This document shows, in pieces, positions 44,898 to 52,802 of a stretch of DNA of 64,000 nucleotides. The stretch comes from Halobacteriovoraceae bacterium (lineage in GTDB: Bacteria; Bdellovibrionota; Bacteriovoracia; Bacteriovoracales; Bacteriovoracaceae). Made by a program: the position numbers and the translations under genes. The stretch lies in the NCBI GenBank assembly GCA_002707495.1, contig PAMZ01000002.1:134058-198057 (forward strand). The letters are read 5' to 3'. Positions within the stretch are counted from its first letter, which is position 1. Each line of letters begins with the position of its first letter. Under the pieces are notes generated by a model. The model saw only the letters and a program-made list of their open reading frames with translations. It searched no databases and was not told the DNA's origin.

Positions 44898-45851
44898 GTG
44901 AATAGAAATTTAGCACTTGAATTTGTGCGAGTAACTGAGATGGCAGCTATTGCGAGTGCTCGTTTAATGGGGCGTGGTGACGAAAAAGCAGCTGATCGAG
45001 CGGCCGTAGACGCCATGAGATCCATGCTTGATTCCGTCGATTGTAATGCGACAGTTGTTATTGGTGAAGGTGAACGTGATGAAGCTCCTATGCTTTATAT
45101 TGGAGAGAAAGTAGGAAGTGGAAATGGTCCAGATCTTGAGATTGCTGTAGATCCCCTAGAGGGTACGACAATTTGTGCCAATGGTGGATACAATTCAATA
45201 TCAGTTATGGCGATTGGGGAGAAAGGCAATCTTATGCATGCTCCTGATACATATATGCAAAAAATTGCAGTCGGGCCTGCAGCTCGCGGCAAAATTGATA
45301 TAACAGTGAGTCCCACAGAAAATTTAGTAAGAATTGCGGAAGCCAAGGGTTGTAGGATTGCGGATTTAACCGCCGTCGTATTGGATAGACCTCGCCACCA
45401 TGATTTAATTGCGGAATTAAGGCAAACTGGTTGCAGAATAAACTTAATTGGCGATGGAGATGTTTCTGCTGCGATTGCAACTTGCTTACCTGATTCAGGA
45501 ATAGATGTTCTTTTTGGAGTGGGTGGAGCGCCTGAAGGAGTTATTTCAGCTGCGGCACTTCGTTGTATGGGTGGTGATTTTCAAGGTGTATTTAAACCAC
45601 GAAACGAAGAGGAAGTACTTCGCGCCAAGGAAATGGGTGTGGATGATATGAATAAAGTTATGACGATCGAAGATCTCGCATCAGGAAATGTTATGTTTGT
45701 GGCCACGGGTGTAACTGATGGATCACTACTAGAAGGTGTAAAATTTAAGTCCTGGGGGGCTTCTACTGATTCTATAGTTATGAGAAGTCAGTCGGGAACA
45801 ATTAGACATATTACAGCTGAACATCATTTTGATAAGAAACCGAGGTATTAA
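44898..45851 (+). CDS. glpX: Class II fructose-1,6-bisphosphatase
   Basis: About 317 residues, a gluconeogenic enzyme removing the 1-phosphate of fructose-1,6-bisphosphate. Clear GlpX signatures: RVTEMAAIASARLMGRGD, VVIGEGERDEAPMLYIGE (metal-binding acidic residues), DPLEGT and GVGGAPEG. An ATG at 44892 is in frame, but it directly abuts the AAGGGG ribosome site. GTG 44898 has the right spacing and gives the family-like N terminus MNRNLALEF. It is the first gene of a four-gene operon with SRPBCC, a small helical protein and YggS. Confidence 0.94.
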   Translation: MNRNLALEFVRVTEMAAIASARLMGRGDEKAADRAAVDAMRSMLDSVDCNATVVIGEGERDEAPMLYIGEKVGSGNGPDLEIAVDPLEGTTICANGGYNSISVMAIGEKGNLMHAPDTYMQKIAVGPAARGKIDITVSPTENLVRIAEAKGCRIADLTAVVLDRPRHHDLIAELRQTGCRINLIGDGDVSAAIATCLPDSGIDVLFGVGGAPEGVISAAALRCMGGDFQGVFKPRNEEEVLRAKEMGVDDMNKVMTIEDLASGNVMFVATGVTDGSLLEGVKFKSWGASTDSIVMRSQSGTIRHITAEHHFDKKPRY

Positions 45852-45853
45852 AT

Positions 45854-46285
45854 ATGGCAAGTGCAACTAAAACGGTAACAATGAAAGCTCCTGCAGAAAA
45901 GATCTATCAGGTGCTGAGAGATTATGAAGCTTATTCAGAATTCATGGATGGTGTGACCTCTGTTAAAGTTATCAGTGAGTCTGGAAACGAGACGAAAGCG
46001 GAGTATTCAATCAATATGATTAAAAAGTTCTCTTATGTACTCAACCTGGTTCATGAAGAGAATAAGTCAATCAAGTGGAGCTTTGTGGAAGGAGATATCT
46101 TCAGCGTGAATAGTGGAAGTTGGGAGCTTAGCGATAATGGTGATGGAACCACAGAAGTCGTTTACTCTGTAGAAGTGGACATTAAAGTTCGTATGATGGG
46201 TGCTGGAATGATCACAAAAAAATTAACTGAAGTTCAACTACCTATTCTTTTAAATTCAGTCGAAAAGAGAGCTCAAAACTTATGA
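45854..46285 (+). CDS. SRPBCC/START-like (polyketide-cyclase-like) protein
   Basis: A 143-residue single-domain protein with the START/CoxG-RatA-like pattern: TKTVTMKAPAEKIYQVLRDYEAYSEF at the start, central beta strands (IKWSFVEGD), and a long C-terminal helix. Such domains bind lipids or other hydrophobic ligands. It lies 2 nt after glpX and overlaps the next gene by 4 nt, so it belongs to the operon. The function is unknown. Confidence 0.82.
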   Translation: MASATKTVTMKAPAEKIYQVLRDYEAYSEFMDGVTSVKVISESGNETKAEYSINMIKKFSYVLNLVHEENKSIKWSFVEGDIFSVNSGSWELSDNGDGTTEVVYSVEVDIKVRMMGAGMITKKLTEVQLPILLNSVEKRAQNL

Positions 46286-46626
46286 GTGATAAATCAGATA
46301 AAGAAAGCCTCTCCGATATTCTAAAAAAGGTCGTGAATACAGGTTTTAGTGCCGCTTTTATGACCGAGGATGCCATCAAGAATATGGTGGGAGATCTTCC
46401 TCTTCCTAAAGAACTCGTGCAAGGCTTAATTAATAACGCTAAAACCACGCGAGATGATTTTATCACTTCAGTAAAAACCGAGCTGAGGCAAAGACTTGAA
46501 CGTATCGATGTGTCAAAAGAGATTGATCGAATCATTGAAAACTATGATATGGAAGTGAGCGCGAAAATAAAGCTCACTCCAAAAGAGAAGAAGTCCGATC
46601 AAAAGAAAACTCCTTCTAAAAAATAA
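46282..46626 (+). CDS. Small helical protein with Lys-rich tail
   Basis: A 114-residue, almost fully helical protein with a basic C-terminal tail (KEKKSDQKKTPSKK). No known domain is assigned; a remote resemblance to phasin-like helical proteins is possible but weak. It overlaps the SRPBCC gene by 4 nt and precedes yggS by 6 nt, so it is clearly co-expressed with them. A lipid-surface or nucleic-acid role would fit a basic tail, but nothing in the sequence decides. Confidence 0.6.
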   Translation: MSDKSDKESLSDILKKVVNTGFSAAFMTEDAIKNMVGDLPLPKELVQGLINNAKTTRDDFITSVKTELRQRLERIDVSKEIDRIIENYDMEVSAKIKLTPKEKKSDQKKTPSKK

Positions 46627-46632
46627 CGTAAA

Positions 46633-47295
46633 ATGTCTGTTCAAGAGAATTTGTCTCAGATCAATAATCAACTTCAAGGTCGCACTAAGCTTTTAGCGGT
46701 CTCCAAAACCAAGCCTGTGGAATTAATCAAAGAAGCCTATGAATTAGGACAAATGGATTTTGGAGAAAATAAGGTTCAAGATCTTTATGAGAAGGCCCAG
46801 GATTTAGAAAGTCTTGCAGGTTTAAGGTGGCATTTTATTGGAACACTTCAATCTAATAAAATAAATAAACTTCTCAGTGTTCCTGGTTTGTATGCTATTC
46901 ACTCGATAGATAGCTTAAAGCTTTTAAAAAAACTTTTAAAAAGGGAAATAAGTAGTGAAGTCAGGATCTACTTACAGGTCAATACCTCAGGTGAAAATGA
47001 AAAGTCTGGCTTTGAAAACTTCGAGGATTTAGAGCATGCCGTGAGAATTCTCAAAGAACAAGAAGTATGGAAGCTTACAGGGCTTATGACTATAGGAAGT
47101 ATTCGCGCTCAAGATTTTGAAAAAGCGGCGCAAGCGAGCTTTGGTCTTTTAAGAGATTATAAGCAAAAACTTGATCAAAAATATGATCTAGATTTGGAAT
47201 TATCCATGGGAATGAGCCAAGACTTTAAAATTGCTATGGAGTATGGCTCTGATTGGGTGAGAATTGGCACCCAGATTTTTGGATCTCGCGAGTGA
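46633..47295 (+). CDS. YggS/PLPBP-family pyridoxal-phosphate homeostasis protein
   Basis: A 220-residue PLP-binding TIM-barrel protein. The PLP lysine is Lys25 (LLAVSKTKP). The family motifs FGENKVQD, WHFIGTLQSNKI and SMGMSQDFKIAMEYGSDWVRIGTQIFG are complete. It buffers and delivers PLP; it has no racemase activity in characterised members. It is the last gene of the glpX operon. There is no clear ribosome site, so translation may depend on the upstream gene ending 6 nt before. Confidence 0.93.
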   Translation: MSVQENLSQINNQLQGRTKLLAVSKTKPVELIKEAYELGQMDFGENKVQDLYEKAQDLESLAGLRWHFIGTLQSNKINKLLSVPGLYAIHSIDSLKLLKKLLKREISSEVRIYLQVNTSGENEKSGFENFEDLEHAVRILKEQEVWKLTGLMTIGSIRAQDFEKAAQASFGLLRDYKQKLDQKYDLDLELSMGMSQDFKIAMEYGSDWVRIGTQIFGSRE

Positions 47296-47373
47296 AAATA
47301 TTACAAAAAAATTGCCTAATCGTGCTTTAAAACCTAATTTAGCGCCACTATAGTGTATACCGGAGGCAGGTTT

Positions 47374-48321
47374 ATGAGTGAGACTTCCAGAAAAGTCCCA
47401 GAGTTAAGTCTTTTAAGTTATGTGAATGGAAATTCAACTGAAAGAGCAAGATTTGTTGATCAGCTTTTTAGTGGGATAAAAGATTACGGTTTCATTATCT
47501 TAACTGACCACACGGTTGAAGACTCTGTCATAAAAAAAGGCTATCAGGCGGTTGAGGATTTCTTTGCACTTGAGGAAGAAGTGAAAAAGAAATACGCGAT
47601 TGCTTCTGGTGGACAACGTGGTTACACTCCCTTTGGAACCGAGCATGCTAAAGACAATCCTCATAAAGACTTAAAAGAATTCTGGCATGTTGGTCGGGAA
47701 GTTTCGGCTGATCATCGGTTTGCAAAGTATTACCCCAATAATGTTTGGCCATCGGAAGTCGCTAGTTTTAGAGCTAATTTAGAAAACCTCTACGATTCAC
47801 TTGACCAAACCTCAGTTCATCTTTTAGATGCTCTAGGGGAAGCGCTTGATGTGCCAAAAAATTACTTTAGGGACATGATCGATACTGGTAATTCCATTCT
47901 ACGCGCGATTCATTACCCACCTGTTGGTGAAGCTCCTCCAGTCGGTTCTATCCGTGCAGCTGCTCACGGAGATATTAATCTGATAACGATTCTCATGGGA
48001 GCAACGGCATCAGGTTTACAACTACTTGATCGGGATGAGCAGTGGTTAGATGTAGAGACTAAACCTGGTCAATTGGTAGTAGACTCAGGTGATATGATGT
48101 CTAGAATTACTAACGATATTATTCCGGCCACTATTCACAGAGTCATTAATCCAGATAACTCTAATACAGCACGATACTCTATGCCATTTTTCGTACACCC
48201 TAATCCTGAAGCTATCTTAGAGTGTATTCCTAGTTGTGTAGGAAGTGGAGCCAAATATCCTCCGATTAGTGCACACGAAAGTCTAATGGAGCGCTTAAGA
48301 GATATCGGCTTGATGGGCTGA
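47374..48321 (+). CDS. Isopenicillin-N-synthase-like 2-oxoglutarate/Fe(II) oxygenase
   Basis: A 315-residue non-haem iron oxygenase. It has a DIOX_N-like N-terminal region and a 2OG-Fe(II) core with the facial triad His198, Asp200 (HGD) and His255, plus Arg267-x-Ser269 for the 2-oxoglutarate carboxylate. The substrate is unknown; many such bacterial proteins are annotated as isopenicillin N synthase family without making penicillins. ATG 47374 is chosen over an upstream GTG for the GGAGG ribosome site. Its last 27 nt are overlapped in antisense by a 51-aa gene. Confidence 0.87.
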   Translation: MSETSRKVPELSLLSYVNGNSTERARFVDQLFSGIKDYGFIILTDHTVEDSVIKKGYQAVEDFFALEEEVKKKYAIASGGQRGYTPFGTEHAKDNPHKDLKEFWHVGREVSADHRFAKYYPNNVWPSEVASFRANLENLYDSLDQTSVHLLDALGEALDVPKNYFRDMIDTGNSILRAIHYPPVGEAPPVGSIRAAAHGDINLITILMGATASGLQLLDRDEQWLDVETKPGQLVVDSGDMMSRITNDIIPATIHRVINPDNSNTARYSMPFFVHPNPEAILECIPSCVGSGAKYPPISAHESLMERLRDIGLMG

Positions 48322-48450
48322 GAGCTTTTCTTGCTTTAGATCTTCAAATCTTTTTTCCTGGGCCTTTCTTTCCTGAATCATCGAATTGGCGAGACCCATT
48401 ATCCAAATTAAGCCCGCTGCCATAACCATATAATCAAAACCTATATTCAT
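48295..48450 (-). CDS. 51-residue single-pass membrane protein
   Basis: A short open frame ATG 48450 to TAA 48295. Residues about 5-22 form one hydrophobic helix (MVMAAGLIWIMGLA). A strongly charged helical tail follows (QERKAQEKRFEDLKQEKL). A good ribosome site AAAGGA lies 5 nt upstream and overlaps the stop codon of the preceding minus-strand gene, which makes a coupled two-gene unit likely. It overlaps the 3' end of the oxygenase gene in antisense. No family is recognised. Confidence 0.55.
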   Translation of the reverse strand: MNIGFDYMVMAAGLIWIMGLANSMIQERKAQEKRFEDLKQEKLSAHQADIS

Positions 48451-48459
48451 GCTATTCCT

Positions 48460-48861
48460 TTAGTTTGAGTGGAAATTTAAATTGAGTTTAACTTCGCAAT
48501 TCAAAATACGATTATCTTCGACTTTAAAGATCCATTCCTTACTCAACTGATCTTTAAGTTTTAAATAATAAACTCCAGCTTCGCGTTCTTGCTTAAGTAG
48601 TGAGCTGTAAAGGTATCCCTCAGAAAAATTAAATTTCTCAATTGTTTTTGACTTTGATAAATCTGGGCTCCCTTCAAAAATCTTTAATTTAATGGGCTCA
48701 CCTAAAGTTCCAAAATAGGTGATTTGATTAGCGTCGTTAATTTGAGAAATAATATTTTTCTCTGTTAACTTAGGTAGAGTAAGAGACATCGCTCCTAGCC
48801 CATAATCAATAGATTCAAGGCTATTTAGTTCTGTTGGTTTTTCAAAAATTTGATCAATCAT
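48460..48861 (-). CDS. Hypothetical protein
   Basis: A 133-residue soluble protein without a signal peptide. It is beta-rich with alternating Leu/Lys in the second half (AGVYYLKLKDQLSKEWIFKV). No domain is recognised. The stop codon forms part of the ribosome site of the 51-aa membrane-protein gene downstream. It is divergent from the LysR gene across a palindrome-rich region that could control both. Confidence 0.5.
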   Translation of the reverse strand: MIDQIFEKPTELNSLESIDYGLGAMSLTLPKLTEKNIISQINDANQITYFGTLGEPIKLKIFEGSPDLSKSKTIEKFNFSEGYLYSSLLKQEREAGVYYLKLKDQLSKEWIFKVEDNRILNCEVKLNLNFHSN

Positions 48862-48981
48862 GATAAGTCTCCTTGCAACTGTAATCAGTATCCTCGGAGC
48901 TTCAGAATTATAAAAGACTCAAATATAGACGTTTAAACACTACATTTTACGAAGGTTTTTATAAAATCAAGTGGTTACAGC

Positions 48982-49026
48982 TTCGATTAAATCGAACGAT
49001 AATAGCTATATTATCATATTTGATAA
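48982..49026. promoter_or_regulatory. Cluster of three palindromes before lysR-icd
   Basis: In 45 bp: TTCGATT-A-AATCGAA (48982-48996), GATAATA-N4-TATTATC (48998-49015), and TTATCA-N4-TGATAA (49011-49026). All arms are perfect. The first resembles a LysR-type site. The second has the GATAAT/ATTATC hexamers of Fur-like boxes, although the spacing is not classical. The third overlaps the predicted -35 of lysR. Confidence 0.6.
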
Positions 49027-49047
49027 GTGGACATCTTCGACTAATAT
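49020..49047 (+). promoter_or_regulatory. Sigma70-like promoter giving a leaderless lysR-icd mRNA
   Basis: TTGATA (49020-49025), 16 nt, TAATAT (49042-49047), then 6 nt and ATG 49054. No Shine-Dalgarno is present. Confidence 0.55.
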
Positions 49048-49053
49048 TGCCTA

Positions 49054-49956
49054 ATGAATTGGCTAAATTATCACCACCTTTATTATTTTAAAGAGATTGC
49101 TCAAGAGGGCTCGATTGCCAACGCTTCAAGAAAACTTCAGACCACACAAAGCTCACTCAGTAGCCAGCTCAAAAGTCTTGAGTCTTCATTCGGATTTCAA
49201 CTTTTTCTAAGGGAAGGAAGGAAATTGGTTCTGACAAACGAGGGCAATTACGTCTTAGAAGTGGCAAATAAAATATTTAGTCTAGGTGATGCACTTATTT
49301 CAGAAATTTCCAATAACCAGCTAGGACATGGGCCTATGAGTTTGCGAGTAGGCTCAGTTGCAACTTTGTCGAAAAATATTCAGCAGCTTTTTATTGGACC
49401 TATGATTCAAGGGGCCACTAATGTAGAAGTCCGCTCTGGAAGTACAAACGAATTATATGAAGCGCTTAATCGCTATGAAATTGATTTTATTATAACAGAC
49501 TCCGTAAATGAGGATAAAAATCAAAGTTTTAAAAATTATCTCATCCAAAAATTTCCCTATTGTTTAGTCTCAAGTGAGACTCATTCTAATGAGGAGTATT
49601 TAGCGGCGATAAAAGAAAAAGGGTTGATCATCCCAAGGTTGGAAGCTCAGGCAAAAGTCAACTTGGATTTATTTTTAAAAAGAAATGGATTAGATAATTC
49701 TGTCATTAAAGGTGAGGTTGAAGATACTGCACTTTTAAGACTTTTTGCTGTTAATGAGAATAATATTGTTTTGATACCTAAAATTGGTGTTTATCGCGAT
49801 TTGATTCAGGGAAAACTGCGTATCTTAAAACACGTCAAAGATTTTGAAGAAGTGTTTTATCTAGTCACTCGCCCTGAAACTTTTAGTTTATTGAACTTAG
49901 ATATTTATATAAGTAAATTTAGAGAAATTTTTCAAAGAGGTGATTATGACAACTAA
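49054..49956 (+). CDS. LysR-family transcriptional regulator (NhaR-like)
   Basis: A 300-residue LTTR. It has an N-terminal winged helix (about 5-65) with NWLNYHHLYYFKEIAQEGSI, very close to the NhaR-type opening, and a periplasmic-binding-like effector domain (about 92-295). It overlaps the downstream isocitrate dehydrogenase gene by 11 nt on the same strand, which is unusual for LTTRs (more often divergent). It likely controls icd and itself. The palindromes just upstream are candidate binding sites. Confidence 0.92.
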   Translation: MNWLNYHHLYYFKEIAQEGSIANASRKLQTTQSSLSSQLKSLESSFGFQLFLREGRKLVLTNEGNYVLEVANKIFSLGDALISEISNNQLGHGPMSLRVGSVATLSKNIQQLFIGPMIQGATNVEVRSGSTNELYEALNRYEIDFIITDSVNEDKNQSFKNYLIQKFPYCLVSSETHSNEEYLAAIKEKGLIIPRLEAQAKVNLDLFLKRNGLDNSVIKGEVEDTALLRLFAVNENNIVLIPKIGVYRDLIQGKLRILKHVKDFEEVFYLVTRPETFSLLNLDIYISKFREIFQRGDYDN

Positions 49957-51376
49957 GATTTGTATTGCAAGAGGTGATGGAATTGGACCTGAAATTATGC
50001 AGGCGACTTTAGATATTTTAAAAGCTGCTGGTGCAGAATTAGAGTATGAAGAATTAACCCTAGGAGAGCAGGTTTATTTAAGTGGAAATAGTTCAGGTAT
50101 AGATGACTCGGCTTGGGAAGTTTTAAGAAATAATCCCATTTTACTTAAGGCACCTATCACAACGCCTCAGGGTGGTGGTTATAAGAGTTTAAACGTGACA
50201 TTGAGAAAAACCCTAGGCCTCTTTAGCAATATCAGAAGAAGTCTTTCTTATGATCCGATTCTCCCATGTCGATTTAAGAATATGGATGTCATTATATTTA
50301 GAGAAAATGAGGAAGACCTCTATGCAGGAATTGAGCATCGTCAAACCCATGAGGTTTTTCAATGTCTTAAGCTGACCACAACAGAAGGTTCTAAGAAAAT
50401 TATTACAGCCGCTTTTGAGTATGCAAAAACTCATGGCAGAAAGAAAATTACATGTATGTCAAAAGACAATATTATGAAACTCACTGATGGTATGTTTCAT
50501 AGAACTTTTGATGAGATCAAAAAAGAGTATCCAGAAATTGAAACGGATCATATGATCATTGATATTGGTGCAGCTAAACTTGCTAATAATCCAGAAGCTT
50601 TTGATGTGGTTGTTTGTCAAAATCTCTACGGGGATATTTTAAGTGATATCACGGCAGAGATATCGGGCTCTGTAGGTATTGCAGGTTCTGCTAATCTGGG
50701 TGAGCAATACGCAATGTTTGAGGCCATTCACGGTTCTGCGCCAGATATCGCAGGAAAAAACATAGCAAATCCTACAGGTTTGACTCTAGCTGCCGTAGAA
50801 ATGCTTATCTATCTGGGACAACACTCAGTTGCGAATAAAATTCATCATGCTATTTTAAAGACTCTTGAGGATGGAAAACTTACCGGAGATTTAGCTCGAC
50901 ACGTGGATGGTGTCAGCGCCATTAATACCTCAGACTTTGCTTCAGAAGTCATCTCAAGACTGGGGCAGAAGGCTACTGTACTTAAGCACGTCTCAGATGA
51001 TCCAGGACAACCAACAAGAAAAAAATTAAATGCACCAGATTATAAAGAGAAAAAAGTCTTAGTTGGTGTTGATGTTTTTATTGATGATAAAAATAAAGAT
51101 CCTAATGTTCTAGCGGCTAAACTTGAAGCGCTAGATAGTCCTTTGAAAATAAAAATGATTACTAATAGAGGAGTCATGGTATGGCCTCGCTATAATCCCG
51201 CGACTTATTGTACAGATCATTGGCGCTGTCGTTTCCAAGCTGATGGATCTGTCAGTCATGATCAAATTGCAGGCTTATTGAGTGTGATGGCGGGAGAAAG
51301 TATTGACTTTATTAAGACCGAGGGTCTTTACGAGTTTGATGGAAATGCGGGATATTCCCTCGGTCAAGGTCAATAA
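49946..51376 (+). CDS. icd: Isocitrate dehydrogenase, extended (about 475-residue) type
   Basis: A 476-residue TCA-cycle enzyme oxidising isocitrate to 2-oxoglutarate. The isocitrate/IPM dehydrogenase core is clear: ARGDGIGPEI at the start, SLNVTLRKTLGLFSNIR (substrate Ser and Arg residues), ENEEDLYAGIEH, and NLYGDILSDITAEISG for metal binding. EAIHGSAPDIAGKNIANPT follows for the cofactor. A C-terminal extension of about 140 residues beyond the core is the feature of the Thermus/Rickettsia-type enzymes; NADP use is probable but not certain. ATG 49946 is preferred (AGAGG upstream) to ATG 49940. It is coupled to the upstream lysR gene. Confidence 0.9.
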   Translation: MTTKICIARGDGIGPEIMQATLDILKAAGAELEYEELTLGEQVYLSGNSSGIDDSAWEVLRNNPILLKAPITTPQGGGYKSLNVTLRKTLGLFSNIRRSLSYDPILPCRFKNMDVIIFRENEEDLYAGIEHRQTHEVFQCLKLTTTEGSKKIITAAFEYAKTHGRKKITCMSKDNIMKLTDGMFHRTFDEIKKEYPEIETDHMIIDIGAAKLANNPEAFDVVVCQNLYGDILSDITAEISGSVGIAGSANLGEQYAMFEAIHGSAPDIAGKNIANPTGLTLAAVEMLIYLGQHSVANKIHHAILKTLEDGKLTGDLARHVDGVSAINTSDFASEVISRLGQKATVLKHVSDDPGQPTRKKLNAPDYKEKKVLVGVDVFIDDKNKDPNVLAAKLEALDSPLKIKMITNRGVMVWPRYNPATYCTDHWRCRFQADGSVSHDQIAGLLSVMAGESIDFIKTEGLYEFDGNAGYSLGQGQ

Positions 51377-51398
51377 ATTTAAGGGCTTAGCTTAAATT
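51376..51398 (+). other. AT-rich hairpin after icd
   Basis: A perfect 8-bp stem AATTTAAG / CTTAAATT with a 7-nt loop begins at the icd stop codon. The lack of a T run makes it a weak terminator at best. Confidence 0.3.
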
Positions 51399-51422
51399 GT
51401 AAATATTACTATTAAAAGATTT

Positions 51423-51484
51423 CCTAGTGGAGAATTGTGGCGCTTAGCGTTATATACTGTTCATCGAGAAACCACTCCACTAGG
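51423..51484. promoter_or_regulatory. Long inverted repeat upstream of a small secreted-protein gene
   Basis: CCTAGTGGAG (51423-51432) and CTCCACTAGG (51475-51484) are perfect 10-bp arms 42 nt apart. The right arm touches the ribosome site (AGGGG) of the gene at 51494. TATACT (51453-51458) between the arms could be a -10 box, in which case the arms are operators and not an RNA hairpin. Confidence 0.45.
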
Positions 51485-51493
51485 GGTCTAATT

Positions 51494-51817
51494 ATGAAGC
51501 TATTTAGCGTCGGTACATTTATTATGCTTTTCAATTTGGCCATGAGTCATGATTTTAGTCTGACTATAACTGGTGGTGGATCTAGTATCTGCGATAGCTC
51601 CTGTGATCTTAATCTGGTCAAAAAGCAGGCCATGACTAATGCTATTGAGGATGGAAAAGATAAAGCATTTCGCGAATGCGAAACTCAAAGAAGGGGTATT
51701 ATTACTGACGTGATATTCCCACAAGAATCAGATATTCAATGTCTACAATATGATATCGAAGGCGGTGAGCTTGTATCTTGTAAAGCTGAGGTCACTGCTC
51801 GTTGTGATATTTCTTAG
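51494..51817 (+). CDS. Small secreted protein with several Cys
   Basis: About 107 residues with a signal peptide (1-18). The mature part has Cys at CDSSC, FRECET, IQCLQY, VSCKAE and ARCD, so disulfides are likely. No known domain is assigned. The upstream in-frame start at 51437 lies inside the inverted repeat; ATG 51494 with AGGGG is preferred. It converges on a barrel-like gene with a 4-nt overlap of stops. Confidence 0.55.
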   Translation: MKLFSVGTFIMLFNLAMSHDFSLTITGGGSSICDSSCDLNLVKKQAMTNAIEDGKDKAFRECETQRRGIITDVIFPQESDIQCLQYDIEGGELVSCKAEVTARCDIS

Positions 51818-52719
51818 TCTTCAAGATAGATACGATAAAATACTGAAACCCTCGCACTGTCTAAATTAGTAGTTTGATCGGCGCCGTCTAGATCCTCTTC
51901 GTCTAGTCGAAAGGATTCAAAGGCAGCTGAAAATTCTACATCAGTATCTCGATCGACGGGAAAGCTAATTCCTATTTTTGTTGAAGGAAGGAGGAGAGCA
52001 TTTCCAAAAGTAGCAAGTCCCGGAGTCTCAGTTCTAGATTGGCCAAAGCCAAGTCCTAGACCTAAACCTATTTGAGCATTATAAAATCCAAACATCGGAT
52101 CAAAATAATAGCGAAGCTCAGTCGTCCCCATAAAACGTTGATTTGTTAAAGAAGATGCAGTTAAATTTACAACTTCTCTGTCATATCTAATCCCAAAAGC
52201 GAGCGCCCAATTGAGGTCATATTGCTTTCTAAAGACGAGATCAAAATTATAGCCACCTCGATCTGCATTATCCGGAAGAGTTTCAGTCACTGATTCAGAT
52301 AAACCTCCAGAAAAAGAAAGTCCATATTCAAGTGAGCGACGAGGGATAAAGACTCGGTTACGAATAAATTTTCTTTTGATTTTTTCGGGGGTGAGAGTCC
52401 ATAGATACTCAGTCGTATCATACATGGTGACCAATGATCCTCTTTGAAAAGGAGCCTCAGTAAAATCATTTTCGATTTCCCATTGTACAAACTCCTGAGT
52501 GATTTCTCTGGCCCTGGCAATGACACTAGTGTTCTCTGAAGTAAAAGTAACTCTCTTTCCAATAAATACTTCGGACTCATCTCCTGAATTATTATTTCTC
52601 GTCACAAAAGTTTGGCCAGACTTTGAGATTCCTTGCACAACCACTAGTTCGTAAGAAGCAAAGACTTCTTGGGGGAAGGTGAGGTAGATAAATAGACTGA
52701 AAATCAAAAGATGACGCAT
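51814..52719 (-). CDS. Probable outer-membrane beta-barrel protein
   Basis: A 301-residue protein with a signal peptide (about 1-21). The second half has amphipathic beta strands (GLSFSGGLSESVTE, LAFGIRYDREV, LGLGLGFGQSRTE) ending with VFYRIYLED, as in small porin-like barrels. The N-terminal third is a separate beta region. No specific family is recognised. It is the last minus-strand gene downstream of the giant lipoprotein at 52803, from which it is separated by 83 bp. Confidence 0.6.
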   Translation of the reverse strand: MRHLLIFSLFIYLTFPQEVFASYELVVVQGISKSGQTFVTRNNNSGDESEVFIGKRVTFTSENTSVIARAREITQEFVQWEIENDFTEAPFQRGSLVTMYDTTEYLWTLTPEKIKRKFIRNRVFIPRRSLEYGLSFSGGLSESVTETLPDNADRGGYNFDLVFRKQYDLNWALAFGIRYDREVVNLTASSLTNQRFMGTTELRYYFDPMFGFYNAQIGLGLGLGFGQSRTETPGLATFGNALLLPSTKIGISFPVDRDTDVEFSAAFESFRLDEEDLDGADQTTNLDSARVSVFYRIYLED

Positions 52720-52802
52720 CTCTTATATTTTAGCAAAATCTTGAAATTTCGAAACAGAAAGAGTTCTTTAGTCAACTTTATTAATCGCTAGATCATGGCA
52801 AA

